Shown here: positions 1 through 11,200 of the stretch, in pieces | How positions within the stretch are numbered: position 1 is the stretch's first letter | Layout: every line of letters starts with the position of its first letter | Assembly (NCBI GenBank): GCA_033439255.1 | Contig: CM065878.1 | Coordinates: 3,410,001-3,474,000 of the forward strand | DNA length: 64,000 bases | Source of the DNA: Hericium rajendrae | Lineage: Eukaryota; Basidiomycota; Agaricomycetes; Russulales; Hericiaceae | Reading direction: 5' to 3' | Translations under genes and position numbers: made by a program | Notes under the pieces: model-generated | Database searches by the model: none | What the model was told of the DNA's origin: nothing | What the model saw: the letters and a program-made list of their open reading frames with translations, nothing else

Positions 1-513
1 GCTCCTTCGCCTTCGCCGCGCGCACCTCGAGCTTCTTCTCGTTCTTCTTCCGCTTCTTTCCCGCTCCTCCTCGTCCTTCTTGCTCAGCTTCCGCTTGTGC
101 GACGCGGGCATGGTGTGCACATAGTTCGGCGGCAGCGACTTCATCGCGCCCGCCTCGACGAGCTCCGTCGTGTTGTAGCCCTTGAACACGATGCTGTACA
201 CGCGCTTCTCGGCGGACCCGCCGACGGAGTTGATGCGCGCGGGGTACCACCCGCCGTCCTCGTACCTCACGAGACACTCGTCGCCCGCCTGCCACTGCTT
301 GCCTGGCGCCGCATGCACTGCCTTGCGCGACTCGGCTGCCTTGGAGGACGATGCGGCGGCCTCGCTCTGCGCGATCGCGGCCTGGGTCAGCTCGATGAGC
401 TCCTTCAGCTCCGACCGCAGGGAGGCGAGCTCGGCATTGTCGGGATCTGCGGAAAGAGCGAGTTCAACCTGTGAGAGTTGCACCTGATAGGTCTCTAAAT
501 CTGCCTTATCCAT
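1..513 (-). CDS. SPF30/SMNDC1-like Tudor-domain splicing factor (3' end outside window)
   Basis: The reading frame starts at the ATG complementary to 511-513 and runs off the window edge. The N-terminus (MDKADLETYQVQLSQVELAL) and the following ELKELIELTQAAI helix match the start of SPF30/SMNDC1. A Tudor-like stretch follows around residues 68-115, with WQAGDECLVRYEDGGWYPAR and VYSIVFKGYNTTE, then a basic Lys/Arg tail. SPF30 family proteins bind symmetrically dimethylated arginine on Sm proteins and act in spliceosome assembly in the nucleus. Near position 60 the frame slips: restoring one C in the CCC run recovers the expected lysine-rich continuation. That is more likely a sequence error than a broken gene. 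The family assignment is good; the C-terminus cannot be seen. Confidence 0.85.
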   Translation of the reverse strand, partial: MDKADLETYQVQLSQVELALSADPDNAELASLRSELKELIELTQAAIAQSEAAASSSKAAESRKAVHAAPGKQWQAGDECLVRYEDGGWYPARINSVGGSAEKRVYSIVFKGYNTTELVEAGAMKSLPPNYVHTMPASHKRKLSKKDEEERERSGRRTRRSSRCARRRRRS

Positions 514-837
514 AGTTTGTATGGCACAGAACGTGGATGCGGAGACGATGGAGGCGGGGGAGAGCGGATAGACAAAGACGATGGCTGGCTGAGTATTGAA
601 TGCGCCGTGCGGCGACTAATGCGGGCAGTGTGCGGGCCGGCGTTCCGCATTTGGAAGTCCGCCGTGGCGTGAGCGGCGAGCACTAACGGCGATGACAAAA
701 CCAAGGCGAGATGAAAACAATTCAGAAACAGCATGGTACAATATTTGTCTCGTGTACAGTAATTTTAAAATACATTATAGTAACAGATTATCTACATACT
801 CTATATGAAGTGGCATCAGACCGAACAGCAGAAGAAA

Positions 838-1713
838 TTACTTCCGATGACCATAAGACACGGGCATGTCTACAGAATGGCGTCGGATGGGACCGGAGTC
901 AGGCGAGTTTGCGGACGCATTCTGCGTCAGAAGATCATCCAACCCTCGATTCTAGGAGATATGACACTATATTAGTATGAAAGCCGTGATGAGGAGGAAA
1001 AATGCTTACTGCACGCTCAAGCTCAAGAAGCTTCATCTTAATATGCGACGAATCGTGGTGAAGACCAGCGACCATGCTCTAAACGCGACTGTCAGCAGCG
1101 AAACGAGGAGAGACGAGAGAATGCCAACCTTTGCAGTCTTCGAGTTAAGGCCGCGGTAAATTTCGAGCCGCTCGAACGGAACAGGGTATAGACCCAAATC
1201 GAGCAGCTGCGCATGGAGCTGGTCGACATGCGCCTCGAGGCTCGCTATATAAATGGTACGCCGACGCGGAGCGCCCATGGAGGAGCTGCGAAATGAGCTG
1301 TCAACATGCGAAGGCGCGTCATATCTCGGCACGGGGACCCACATTTCTTGGGACGTGAAGATGGACTTCTCGAGGGCATGATTCCAGATCTTGCGGCGCT
1401 TGGAGCCGTCCTTCCTGGAGACAAGACGGGCATATGGATGCGCATGCGCGAGCTGTGCGGGGAGGGAGTCGAGATGTGCGGAGTACTCGTGCACGGGCGG
1501 AAGTAACGATGGTGTTTCGAGAAAACCTTTGGCGGGTTTTGGAGAACGGGAAACGACGGGCACATCGCTGCACTCGCTATTCGTAGGGGAAGACTTGGAG
1601 GTGATGGAGGATGGAGAGGCAGGAGCGTCGTCGTCAGCGGAAGCAGCGCTGGGAGCGGCTGGAACGGTGGTGGTGAGGAGAGGCAAGGCAGGGGGAGGAT
1701 TTACTTTCTGCAT
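838..1713 (-). CDS. unknown basidiomycete protein, paralogue of the divergent gene at 2702-3912
   Basis: I do not recognise a named family. The main exon starts at the ATG complementary to 1711-1713 and encodes a Pro/Ser-rich N-terminus, a basic block (KDGSKRRKIWNHALEKS), a probable coiled coil (RRTIYIASLEAHVDQLHAQL) and the motif YPVPFERLEIYRGLNSKTAK. A 49-nt intron (GTTGGC...TTTAG) then leads to SMVAGLHHDSSHIKMKLLEL. A second intron (GTAAGC...CCTAG) leads to a last exon ending in ...IRRHSVDMPVSYGHRK and TAA at 838-840. Reading through the first intron gives a false membrane segment. The coiled-coil/PVP/GLNS block and the C-terminal RRHS recur in the neighbouring divergent gene, so the two are paralogues. 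The basic-plus-leucine arrangement could suit DNA binding or dimerisation, but that is speculation. An in-frame ATG slightly upstream (near 1749) is an alternative start. Confidence 0.65.
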
Positions 1714-2701
1714 GGTGACGATGAGCTGGACGGTCAGGCTCGAGCAGAGCATATAAAACAGAGACTTCGGGGCGCGTGACAGGCCTGAAACGGACAGAGG
1801 AGGATGTTCACGAGCGGTGCATATTTGTGAGACGCATATGGAGATTTCGCCTCGCGCAGACGGCGTGGGCCAGATCTGCGCGCGGAGAACCTGCTCGAGT
1901 GCGGGGACGACGCTTCGGCTGGGATTCGAGCTCCGCGACAGACAGGATTGGGCAGTTCCTGTCCTCAATCCCTGCGATCCTCTCCCCCTCCGTTCGCACG
2001 CTCCAACCGGCCTCCACAAAAGCGTGCTTCCCTATGTCCAGATCCCACCCTAGATAACCCCGCAACGCGATGTTCCTCCTCTTCCAGTGCACAGCCCAAA
2101 ATGTATATATTGCCCTACACCATACCGTTCTCTGGGTAAGGCAAATGTATGTGGGGCTATACCAGCTGGGGATGACGATCCATTTAGCGAGGTCCTGACG
2201 TCTTCAGCACATGAACAGCGTTAGAGGTAAGTTAAACGTGTAATCGGTGAGCTCGGCGAGGATTGGGTATCAGATTGTGGAGAGAGGGAGGAGACGCCGG
2301 CTCGCCATGTCGAGGAAGAAGAAGACCGAGATTTCCGAGCCAATGAGTGATGGCGATCAGGCATCGGGATGTAATATAACTCAAACGCCACATCTCGATA
2401 GATCTCGCGGCAAATGGTCTGGGCTTCAGCCCGCAAAGTTGAAGGTACTTCCTGGAGCGGGGCGTTGAACCGGAAATTGCCTACAGCAGCCCAAGAGCGG
2501 GCCCGATGGTGGTCTGATGGACGAAGAAGAGCATGTAAGTTCCGAATAGCAAGATGATCAGAGCGTCGAAGAGCAGAGCTCGCCCGGAACGCATCGCCAT
2601 TTGCCATTCAAGTACCCCGCCATGCCGTCATCAACCCATCCTCTTTTATTCACCGTCCTCAGCCCGCCCTCCTTCACAACTTTCCCCTATCTCCATTCGC
2701 C
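1714..2701. other. shared upstream region of the divergent paralogue pair
   Basis: The interval separates two head-to-head genes whose products share a conserved block, so it must hold both promoters. A TATA-like run (TATAAAAC, 1752-1759) sits close upstream of the left gene, though it lies on the strand opposite that gene. I see no convincing conserved coding frame here; overlapping open frames lack recognisable protein content. Confidence 0.4.
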
Positions 2702-3912
2702 ATGCATTCCTATTCCACTGCATTCCCCCTCGATACCTACAGCCAGCAATTCTGTTCACAGTATTCGTCCTCGTCGGTACGCCTGTTTTGTCCATGTCTT
2801 GGTCTTAATTACTGACTTCTTTCGCAGAGCCAATCAGATTCTTCTCCCCCGTCTTCACAGTTCTCGTCAGACGCCGACGACTTCCCGCCTCCGAGCTATC
2901 CGCCGCCTCAGTATTGCGCTGCGGTTGCTTCCTCGTTCGACTTGCGTGACTCGCAGCCGGAGCCTGTCTCGATGGGTTACTCACTCCCGCAATCCTTCTG
3001 GAATCCGGAATTTCTCTATCCCCAGAAGAATATGCGGAACCTATGGCACTCTTGGCTCCCATTTGCAATGTTCCCCTGCACTCGCCTGTTCCCGTTCAAG
3101 GCAACTGGTCTGGTGTCCTCGCTACCAGCCCCTCGTACAACCCAGACCCAGTCCAAAAGGCGCCCGAGCCTGAAGCGAAAGTCGAGGTCCCCATTCCGGA
3201 GGTGCCAAAGCAAAATCTCCTTGACGCCTATGCCCAGGCCCCGCGCGACACGTTTCCGACCCCGAGCGAACTCTTGACCGAGCTCACCACACGACAAGGG
3301 TCGGGGCACCTCGTCGGGCAAAAGTCTGACCGAAAAATAGAGACGCAGCGCAGAGCTCGTCGCCGTGCCGTCACGGAAAGCGTCGGCTTTGCGCCGACGG
3401 ATCCGTAAGCATAATCTTATCGTCTGCGATATTAGATGTTAACATCGTTCTGCAGAGACACGATATCCTCGCATGATAAAAAGAGACACTACCTGGAATG
3501 TCTGGAGGAGTATGTCTGCTATCTGCACGACCAGCTCCAGCTTGTCGGACACGTCCCGGTGCCGCTCGCCCGCATCTCCACATACAAGGGCCTGAACAGC
3601 CGCTCGATTAGGGTCAGTTGATCTGTCCATTCCTGGTGTGGTCTCTTCTCAGCTAATCCTATACAGACCATGCTGGTCCATATGGAGGACACGGTGAGGA
3701 AAATGCACGTGCAAAATATCGATGACGAACGTCAGGTAAGCACGCGCTACACCCTTCTACCTTGTATCTGAGCTCATCGTCCCGGCCAGTTCCTGAAACT
3801 TAGAGACGAAGTCGTTGCGACCGAAAATGGCACCCTGCAAGAGTACCGGAGACATTCGACCGCTACTTGTGCGTATCCTGCCGCCGAAAAGCCACTCTTG
3901 CGGCAGTCGTAG
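2702..3912 (+). CDS. unknown basidiomycete protein, paralogue of the gene at 838-1713
   Basis: The start is ATG at 2702 (MHSYSTAFPLDTYSQQF). Exon 1 ends at 2776 and is joined over a 51-nt intron to a Ser/Pro/Tyr-rich segment. A further 50-nt intron (about 2976-3025) is my best explanation for the frame change before EEYAEPMALLAPICNVPLHS; a one-base error is the alternative. Later exons encode DKKRHYLECLEEYVCYLHDQ, GHVPVPLARISTYKGLNSRS, TMLVHMEDTVRKMHVQN and a C-terminus containing EYRRHST, ending with TAG at 3910-3912. The order basic stretch, coiled-coil helix, PVP..R...YKGLNS and terminal RRHS matches the divergent neighbour, and introns fall at the same place after GLNS. No function can be assigned. 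The conserved part is secure; the first third is less so. Confidence 0.6.
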
Positions 3913-5072
3913 TCGCGGCTTGGACCCCCTTCGCCCATCGGACTGTTCCCTCTTGTGCTTTCTCGCCGTTCGTTTCGTTCAATACCCTGCGCCTACCATA
4001 TCTGCATATCGACCAGACCTTGTCGTTTAAAGTCGCCGTTTCGCCTGTTGTTCGGTCTGCGTGTACGTTAATACCCCAATATTTGTAACATAATCTGCAC
4101 ATACATCACATCCCCTGCTGCGCAATACAAGTACGCTGCATTGTATACTTATTTCCAGTGACGGTCGCCGCGGATGTAGGCATAATTGGTGCGCAGGCAT
4201 AAACCCTTGGCCACGTTTTGTCGCTCATAATCCGGACCTCGCTCGAGGATCCTCCGATTACTGGATCTGCGGCGTCTGCAACACCCGCTCGGTCCGGTAT
4301 GGTTGGCTGGGGATAAATTAGATACGTACTGGACCTCCATGCCCGTGATCGCCATGTCTGAAATTGGAGAACATGTAGACATCGCAATTAATTATGAGCT
4401 TGAACACGCCGAGATTCATTATGCAGCACAAACTGTTACCTTGCTTGTCTCCGCCGACATGCTCCGTCGGCATTTACCTTGCCGTGAGGTTCTTTCTTCA
4501 ACTTGCGTTGGTCATTGCATGCCGACATCGGTTGGACGCTCGGTGTGTACATTCGGTGTTACGGCGGCACGGGATCAAAAGCGGTTGGCCGAGGCCGGTG
4601 CCGTACGACGTCAATGAAGATATTCAAAAAAACAGCGGCTTTCCTCAGTAGTGTCTGTTCTATAAATCGATTCAAAACAGTTCTGGTCGACCCGATTTTT
4701 TACAGTCTGCGGTTTATGTGAGTGGTTGTCGAATGTGTTGTGGAAGCTGGTGGATTCGGAGGGGCGGACGAGGGGCGGGCCGAAGCCGAAGCCAAGGATA
4801 CGATGGCCAGAAAATTCGATGATCTCACCAAACTTGAACGCAACACACATCCCCTCCCTGGGCCACTTGACGCAACCCCTCCGTATCCCTCTCTAATCGC
4901 AATCGCAGCATATAATCTGTCTCGCAGCTGCTCCCTGATCTCGTTCTCTCGAAAGTCGCTGACGTTCCCGCTTCCCGTCTCAATTGGTGTCCGCCTGCAG
5001 GTTTTGGTGCACCCAGCCTGTCTCTTACGTTCTTACCCTCCCTGCCTTGACTGAACACCCCCAACCCTCACC
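3913..5072. other. intergenic region, no gene seen
   Basis: About 1.16 kb between the unknown gene ending at 3912 and eIF4E. The short open frames in both directions show no recognisable motif and no splice-supported continuity. The last 150 bases before 5073 are pyrimidine-rich, as expected for a fungal promoter and 5' leader. Confidence 0.4.
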
Positions 5073-6229
5073 ATGACATCTGTGTCCTCGCTTCCGCCCC
5101 CGGCCTTCCAGGCCGCCAAGTCTGCCGTGCAGGCCGCGCTGTCCGAGCACCCTGACGCAAACATTCCCCCGCCCGCCGACGACGAGAAGGACAAGGTGGC
5201 ACCAGCCGGCGACTCGCTTGAGCCGGGTGAGATCCAGGAGATCGAAGTTGACATGCAGGCCCAGGCGGACACAATCCGCACCGTCTTCAGCGACCCCAAA
5301 AATTTCAATGTTAAAGTGCGCCGTGTCCCGCTCACTCTGTTCTGCGCATGCTCATGATGCTCGGGATCGGGCGCACAGCATCCGCTCTACTCGCCCTGGA
5401 CGCTCTGGTTCGACTCGCCCGCGACGAAGGGCCGCAATCTGCCGCAGACGCCGTCGACCGCGTTTCCCCAGACCCCGGTGCCGGCGACGCCGGGCGGGGC
5501 GGCTGCGCTGGGATGGATGGAGGACATCAAGCGCGTCATTACCTTCGACAGCGTCGAGGAGTTCTGGGGGTGCGTCCCTACTGTGAATAGCATGCTGGTC
5601 CATATCCTGATTTGTACGTCATCAGGTTGTACAACAACATCGTGCCGCCATCGCAACTGCCTCAGAAGGCAAATTACTATCTTTTCAAGGTGCGTTGCCT
5701 TGCTACTGTGGTTGTGTCACCGATGTGCTTATTTCGCGTAGGAAGGGATTATCCCTGCGTGGGAGGATGAGGCCAACAAATACGGAGGTAAGTGGAGTAT
5801 TCAGCTCCCGAAGGACAAGAACCGGAACAACGTGGACAAGATGTGGCTCTACACGGTAAGGGACATTGCTCGAACGCAGCGACGTGTTACTCATTGCGCA
5901 CAGATGCTGGCAGCCATCGGCGAGACGTTCGACCCGTATCTGACGAACCCCGAAACACCATCGGGCACGCCGTCGCTCATAACGGGCGTCATCGTTTCCA
6001 CGCGGCCGCAGTTCTACCGGCTGTCCATTTGGACGCGGCTGGCCCCATCGGGCGGGCCCGAGGAGGATGGGCTGCGCGAGCGGATCGAGGCTGTTGGCCG
6101 GCACTTCAAACGGCCGTGCTCGGGTATAGCGACTCGCAAAAGCTCGCGGGGCCGTTGGCGACGGAGGTCGAGTTCCTGTCGCACAAGGACTCGGAGAAGA
6201 AGGGCAAGTCGAAGAAGATCGTTGTTTGA
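5073..6229 (+). CDS. translation initiation factor eIF4E
   Basis: Cytoplasmic mRNA cap-binding protein of the eIF4F complex. Five exons (5073-5315, 5379-5569, 5626-5689, 5742-5855, 5904-6229) join to give HPLYSPWTLWFDSPATKGRN, IKRVITFDSVEEFWGLYNNI, KEGIIPAWEDEANKYGGKWS and LITGVIVSTRPQFYRLSIWT. These contain the conserved tryptophans that stack on the cap (W in SPWTLW, W in IIPAWEDE) and the family helix/strand pattern. A long acidic and Pro-rich N-terminus precedes the core. The C-terminus AVLGYSDSQKLAG...SKKIVV lies one frame away from VGRHFKR. Restoring one G at 6112-6113 joins them as KRAVLGYSD, so I treat this as a base-calling deletion. The family call is certain. Confidence 0.95.
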
Positions 6230-6581
6230 TACGCACTCGCGCATGGGTTGACGGATGCTTGAGAGGCTGGGCCGGGCAGCGCCGCGGTAGCACTGTAGTT
6301 GGGACCCCGCTACTTATCTTGTATTATGGTGTCATAGTGCTGCAAGATGTAGGGCTGTTTCGATATATTACGATTTCTTGGCACAAAGCGCGCTGGGCGA
6401 CGTACGCGACGTAGATGTTGCTGCGGAAGGCTGGGTGAGCGGGCCGCGAAGGGCTGCCGGCGATGACGTCGAAGCAGTGTCGAAGCAGGGTACTGACGTC
6501 GAAGGGAACGACCGGTGGCACAAGTTCCTTCCTTTATAAACCCATCACGCGCGACTGCACCTGCTTATCCTTCTCACCATC
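6230..6581. promoter_or_regulatory. PIL1 promoter with two TGACGTCGAAG repeats and a TATA box
   Basis: The gap between eIF4E and the Pil1 gene contains TGACGTC at 6464-6470 and again at 6494-6500. Both are followed by GAAG, and they lie 30 bp apart, about three helical turns. A further GTCGAAG lies between them. TATAAA at 6535-6540 sits about 42 bp before the start codon. TGACGTCR is the classical CRE/ATF-type bZIP site; its use here is inference. Confidence 0.55.
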
Positions 6582-8408
6582 ATGCCAGGTTTTCTTAGTT
6601 CCATCGCAGATAAGGCTCAGAATGCCCTGCAGCAGAGCCCTCTCGCCTCCCATCTTCCTCCATCGTTCGCCGGTCGCCCTACCAGCCCGCCTGCCGGGGA
6701 GGGCAACTCCGGCCAGGGATATAAGAGCCACACGATAGAGCAGCTGCAGCACCAGTTCCGGACGTTCCAGCAACAGTACTCGTAAGTCCAGATTGTCGTC
6801 TCCATGGATATCACCGCTGAGCCGTGCGCAGCACGACGAGCCCGGTGCAGAAGATTATTACTACTGAGAAGGGCGTTGCCCTTGACTACGACAGCCTCAA
6901 CCGCGACCTGCAGGCCCTCAGCAAGGAGCTCTACACCTGGGGCCAGGACGAGGCCCCAGATGTCAAGGACAGTGCGTGCTGCATGTTTGCAATCGCCGCC
7001 ATCGTCCGCTAACTAACCCTTGCCCTTTATCCGATCTTAGTTACGGACCGCCTCGCCTTCCTGCACTTCATCTCGGGAGCGCTTGCCAATACCTTGGCAA
7101 CGAAGCTCAATACTGCGCGCACGCCCTTGAAGGCCCTGCGCACTAATGAGACCGCGTTGTCTGGGCGCCGCAACCAGCGTGCGCAGCTTGAGACCCAGAT
7201 CGGGCGCCTCGAGCACCAGCAGGAGAAGGGCTACGAGAGGCGCGTCGTAGAGCTCCGTGAGCAGCTCGCCAAGGCGAAACGCGATGACGAGCCCGACGAG
7301 AAGGAGCACGAGATCTTGAAGCGCAAGGCCCTCAAGGAGAGCGAACAGCTGCAGTTCGAGGCTTTCCGGGAGGTCAGTCCAGGCACTTGTATCCTGGTTA
7401 CAGCCGCTGACCATTTCCTTGCAGTATGCGGAGAAGCTGAGCCTCGTGTCGCAAGCGTCGCAGGCTATTTTAAATGTCCTGCCCTTGGTTCCTCCTTCCA
7501 GCGCGGAGCCCTACAACGGTGTGGAGCAGACGGGCGCCATCCGTGCGACTCTGCAACACGCTTTGGACCACTGGCAACCAGGTCACGCGGTCCTCAGCGC
7601 GCCCGCAGATCTAATCTTGAACCGTGAAAATACTGGGTCGTTCGGCGAAACCCACGCCAAAGAACTCGCGAGCATCAGTAGCCCCGCGACCTCACAGTCC
7701 AACGTCCCCATCACCCCGCCTGGCTCTCAGCCGGGCAAGGCGTCTCCGCAGAGCACAGACACGGGCAAGATCGCGACATCCGTGCCTGATCCTGCTCCCG
7801 TCCCCATCCCAAGGGCAAATTCGTCCAGCATTGTGGCTTCTCGGCCCAAGGCTGCGAGCCCGGTTCCCTCGGGAGTCGGCTCTTCGCCCACCATCAACAC
7901 GGCGTCCCTCAACAATTCGCCTGCTCCGATTCCCACCACGTCTCCCCCCAGCGCCGTGTCTCCCAATCCCATGCAGCCCGAGGAGAAGGTGCCGTCGGTG
8001 ACGCCCACCGTCGCCGAAACCGGCGTGCCTGTGTCGGCGGGCGCAGACGGCCCCGGGCCAATTAGCGGCTCGCTGCGCGATATCCCTGGGAGCCGTATGT
8101 CTACGAATGCGATGCCGCCGTCTGTTGCGGGCGGCCTACCGCCGCCCGCAGCCGGTGGGTTTGAAAGCGCAGAAGACGAGAAGAGGCGACTCGAGCGGGA
8201 GCGCATCCTGCAGGGCAGCAGCTCCACCGCCGGTGCTGGCGTCTCGGGTTCGGCGGCTTCGACCTATGAGAGCGCGGAGGAGGAGAAGAAGAGGCTGGAG
8301 AGGGAGGAGAGGGAGCGGCTGCTGCATGCAGGTAGTGAGGCTGCGTCGGGAGCGCCTCCTCATGAGCATGATGAGGGTGAAACCCCTCCCCCGTACCAGG
8401 ATTTCTGA
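6582..8408 (+). CDS. PIL1: eisosome core component, Pil1/Lsp1 family (BAR-like)
   Basis: Structural protein that coats furrow-like plasma-membrane invaginations (eisosomes). Exons 6582-6781, 6832-6971, 7041-7372 and 7425-8408 join cleanly. Pil1 hallmarks include the N-terminus MPGFLSSIADKAQNALQQSP, LYTWGQDEAPDVKDITDRLA (family: sLWGxD..DVSDITDKLG), a long charged helical region with TPLKALRTNETALSGRRNQR, and EYAEKLSLVSQASQAILNVL followed by RPAYDG-like AEPYNGVEQT. Roughly the first 270 residues form the BAR-like domain. The remaining ~300 residues are a low-complexity Pro/Ser/Thr tail with two KRRLERE-type charged repeats, longer than yeast Pil1 and typical of basidiomycete members. No frame problem was seen. 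The promoter has paired TGACGTCG sites. Confidence 0.92.
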
Positions 8409-8785
8409 GCTCTGCTTGAAGGCATGGAAGCTGGACCATTCATGAATCGTGTTGGATATACCTATATGCATTCAATCTGTTTGTAACCAATGTTTGTAGT
8501 CGATTGTAACGGGTCAATTGTAATAACATCTTTGTTTGGTACTAGTAACGACGTAGAAAGAAGACCGAGAAGACTTCTATGCAAGATCTGCGTAGGAGAC
8601 TATAGAAGTCACAATCGGCAGTTTGGATAAGCGATGAGCTTATCAGATAAGATCCGGCCGAAGAGACGCGACGATGCTGCCGGACATCCGCTCCATCGCG
8701 TCTCAACTTTCTCATCCTACCCTCGTCGAGGCTGCGACTGCCTCCCTTCATCTGCACCCCATCTGACAGGATAGTGGTCACCCCG
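8409..8785. other. intergenic: PIL1 3' region and carrier promoter
   Basis: AT-rich 3' sequence of the Pil1 gene (TTGTAATAA-type stretches around 8480-8530), followed by the leader of the downstream carrier gene. No further coding signal was seen on either strand. Confidence 0.35.
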
Positions 8786-9995
8786 ATGGATCCATTTGAA
8801 GCGAAGATGGTCGCAGCCGCGACCGGCTCGACCCTAACAGCCCTCACGAGTGCGTACAACCGCCATCCACTTCACTAGCACACGCTGACATTTATTCCGT
8901 CCCGCCCCAGTGACCCCCTTTGACGTTGTAAAGACGCGACTGCAGACACAGCGCCCCGCCTCGTCATCAGGTCTGCCATTTCCCAAACCCTCTCCGAACG
9001 TGTGCTGCCAGCCAGCCAACACCCCTTGCGTTCGAGGTCTGAATGCCCGCGCCATGTCGTCGCTGGCCGCCCAGGCGGTGCAAGAAGAGGTTGTGTGCAT
9101 CTGGGACCACGGCCAGCTCAGGAAAGAACGCGTGAATGGGTTCTCGGACGCCGTGCTGCATGTGGTGCGGGCAGAAGGACTGCGGGGTCTGTGGAAGGGC
9201 GCGGGAACGTCACTGTAAGGCTTCATTTCCGCTTGAGCGCGGCTTTATTCACTCATAATTACGGCGCAGGGTCATCGGCGTCCCGTCATCGTCATGTTAC
9301 ATGCTCACGTACGACTACCTGAACCGCGAGCTATTTCCCAAAATCATCCCCTCGCCCGCCCTGGTCCCGCTCACCTCCGGCATCGTCGCGCGCGTGCTCA
9401 TGGTCTCCGCGCTCTCCCCCCTCGAGCTCATCCGCACGAATCTCCAATCCACACCACTATCCGCCGACACGCCCAATACCCTCCGCTCCGTGCTCACCGC
9501 CGTGCAGGGCCTCGCGCGGAACCACGGCGTCTGGCATCTCTGGCGCGGTCTCGGCCCCACGCTCTGGCGCGACGTGCCATTCAGTGGGCTGTACTGGGCG
9601 GGGTACGAGGGCCTGAAGACGCAGTTCGAGCGGCGGGGCGGCGGGGCGCGTCCGTGTCGTTCGTGTGCGGGCGACGAGTGGGACGGCGGCGGCGCTGCTG
9701 ACGTCGCCGTTTGATGTGCTCAAGACCCGGAGACAGGCGCTCGTTATGTCTGGGGCTTTGCCGGAGTCGGCGGGGTCGATATCGCTCATTGGGCAGATCT
9801 TGCGCACGGAGGGGGTGGCGGCGTTATATGCTGGTATTGGCCCTCGAATAGCGAAGATTGCGCCGGCATGCGGTATCATGATTTCTTGTTTTGAGGTACG
9901 TGGTTTGTGTCCGCTCCTCATCTTCGGTCGCTAATGGTTCCCTTGTGTAGGGTGTTGGACGGTTCTTGGTCAAGAAGGAGGATCCTTTAGCATAG
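8786..9995 (+). CDS. mitochondrial carrier, Mtm1 / SLC25A39-40 type
   Basis: Inner mitochondrial membrane carrier with three mitochondrial carrier repeats. The signatures TPFDVVKTRLQTQ, SPLELIRTNLQ and SPFDVLKTRRQ mark the three odd helices. The long insert after the first signature (PNVCCQPANTPCVRGLNARA, with Cys pairs) and the order of motifs fit the Mtm1/SLC25A39-40 subfamily, which is linked to mitochondrial glutathione import and to manganese and iron handling. Exons: 8786-8849, 8911-9215, 9271 to about 9895, and a last exon ending VKKEDPLA with TAG at 9993-9995. Around 9640-9672 the frame changes twice; inserting one base in each G/C-rich run restores SVSFVCGATSGTAAALLTSP. These look like sequencing deletions, because both flanking parts are well conserved. 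Confidence 0.85.
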
Positions 9996-10110
9996 ACTTA
10001 CGATAGATTACCATGGCATACTCTTATCATCCACGCATTATTATAATATCTTGAAACTCCATTATAAAGCAAGAAGTATGCGTGCAAAATACAATGTCAA
10101 AAGCGTGAAC

Positions 10111-11200
10111 CTAGCCCAACCTATTCATCTGCTTCTTTGCAGATGTGAGCTTCCCTCCCACTCTGTCCATGTCGTAAGTAAGATCGTCCAGCATCTCGTT
10201 CTGCTGGGCAATCTCGTTCCCAATCGCCACCCCCAGCTGCTTCTGCCGCTGCAAAATCGCACTCAAACCCGCCACATGTGTATCCTGCCGCTCCATCTGC
10301 AGCTGCTGCAGCTGGAACAGCCCATGATCGTCCAGCGGCCGCGTCTCCTCCGTCTCCTGGGCTGAGGCGCGCCAAACACCCGCGTCGCAGGCTTGTTCCA
10401 CGCCGCGTTCCCCGACGCCCCCTCAAGCAGCGCCGCGCGGTCCGACTCCGCCGCGGGGTTGCGCTCCGCCGCCGATCCCAGCGCGCGCGACGTCTGCCGG
10501 GCGACGGTGACCATCTTCCCGAGCTTCTCGCAGTCGTCCTGCAGCCGCCCGACCATGTCCGCGCGGCGCTGCAGCTCGCCCTCGCTCATCCCGCGCAGCG
10601 CGAGCTCCTCGAGCCCCTTCGCGACGACCCCGGTGCGCGAGAGGACCGCCGCGAGCTTCTTCTTCGCCTGCACGTTCGCGGTGTGCGAGCCTGCGACGTC
10701 GCCGTGGTCGCCAAGCGCGTCGCGCCGGTTGATGTCCGCGCGCACGTCGCGGAGACGCGCCTGCAGGTCGAGGTGCTCGTCGAGCCAGGACGAGGAGGTG
10801 AACTGCGCGCCGCCGCCGAGCTCGCCCCGGGCGGGCGGCTTGCCCACGGGCACGCCGAGGAAGTCGCGGAACGCGAACGCCTCGCGCCAGCGGTCGTCCT
10901 TCGTGCTGATTATGGCGCGGAGATACCCCTCGAGGCCGAGTCGCGTTCCTCCAGGAGGGCTTCGTTATTGCGGGAGCGGAGCATGGCGAAGGCATGCTTG
11001 GGCGGGAGCGGGGCGGGTGGCGGGGCGTCGGTGGATTTGGTGAGCTCGGTGTGGAGATCGACGAACTCGGAGTAGCGCCGCCACATCTGCCATGAGCGGA
11101 CATGGGCCTGTATTTCGATGCGATATACGATGTGGGATTTGGGCTCGAGGCGTTCTTCGTGCCCGCGGACGTAGACTGCCTGGATGGCCGTCATCGACAA
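10111..11200 (-). CDS. VAM7: VAM7-like PX-domain Qc-SNARE
   Basis: Vacuolar/endosomal fusion SNARE that binds PI3P through an N-terminal PX domain. The start (MSMTAIQAVYVRGHEERLEP) is followed by VYRIEIQAHVRSWQMWRRYS and a Pro-rich loop with PPKHAF. Then come GLEGYLRAIISTKDDRWREA and FRDFLGVP, a helical middle (about 90-290) and a C-terminal SNARE helix with ILQRQKQLGVAIGNEIAQQN, EMLDDLTYDMDRV and the final KKQMNRLG. Unlike yeast Vam7 the middle region is long. Two one-base frame slips, near 10943 and 10365, each disappear on restoring one base in a G/C context, so the gene is probably intact. Its 5' end is copied at about 13815-14170, and a small scar lies near 16875-16930. Confidence 0.88.

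Noticed and set aside
1033-1100. Apparent C-terminal membrane helix in the left unknown gene
   Set aside because: It is intron read-through. Splicing GTTGGC...TTTAG restores SMVAGLHHDSSHIKMKL, which fits the paralogue's gene structure.
4303-4617. 104-residue open frame before eIF4E
   Set aside because: No motif, no conserved composition, no splice context.
10423-11103. Long Arg/Ala-rich frame antisense or shifted to VAM7
   Set aside because: A shadow of GC-rich coding sequence; only the frame with PX and SNARE motifs makes sense.
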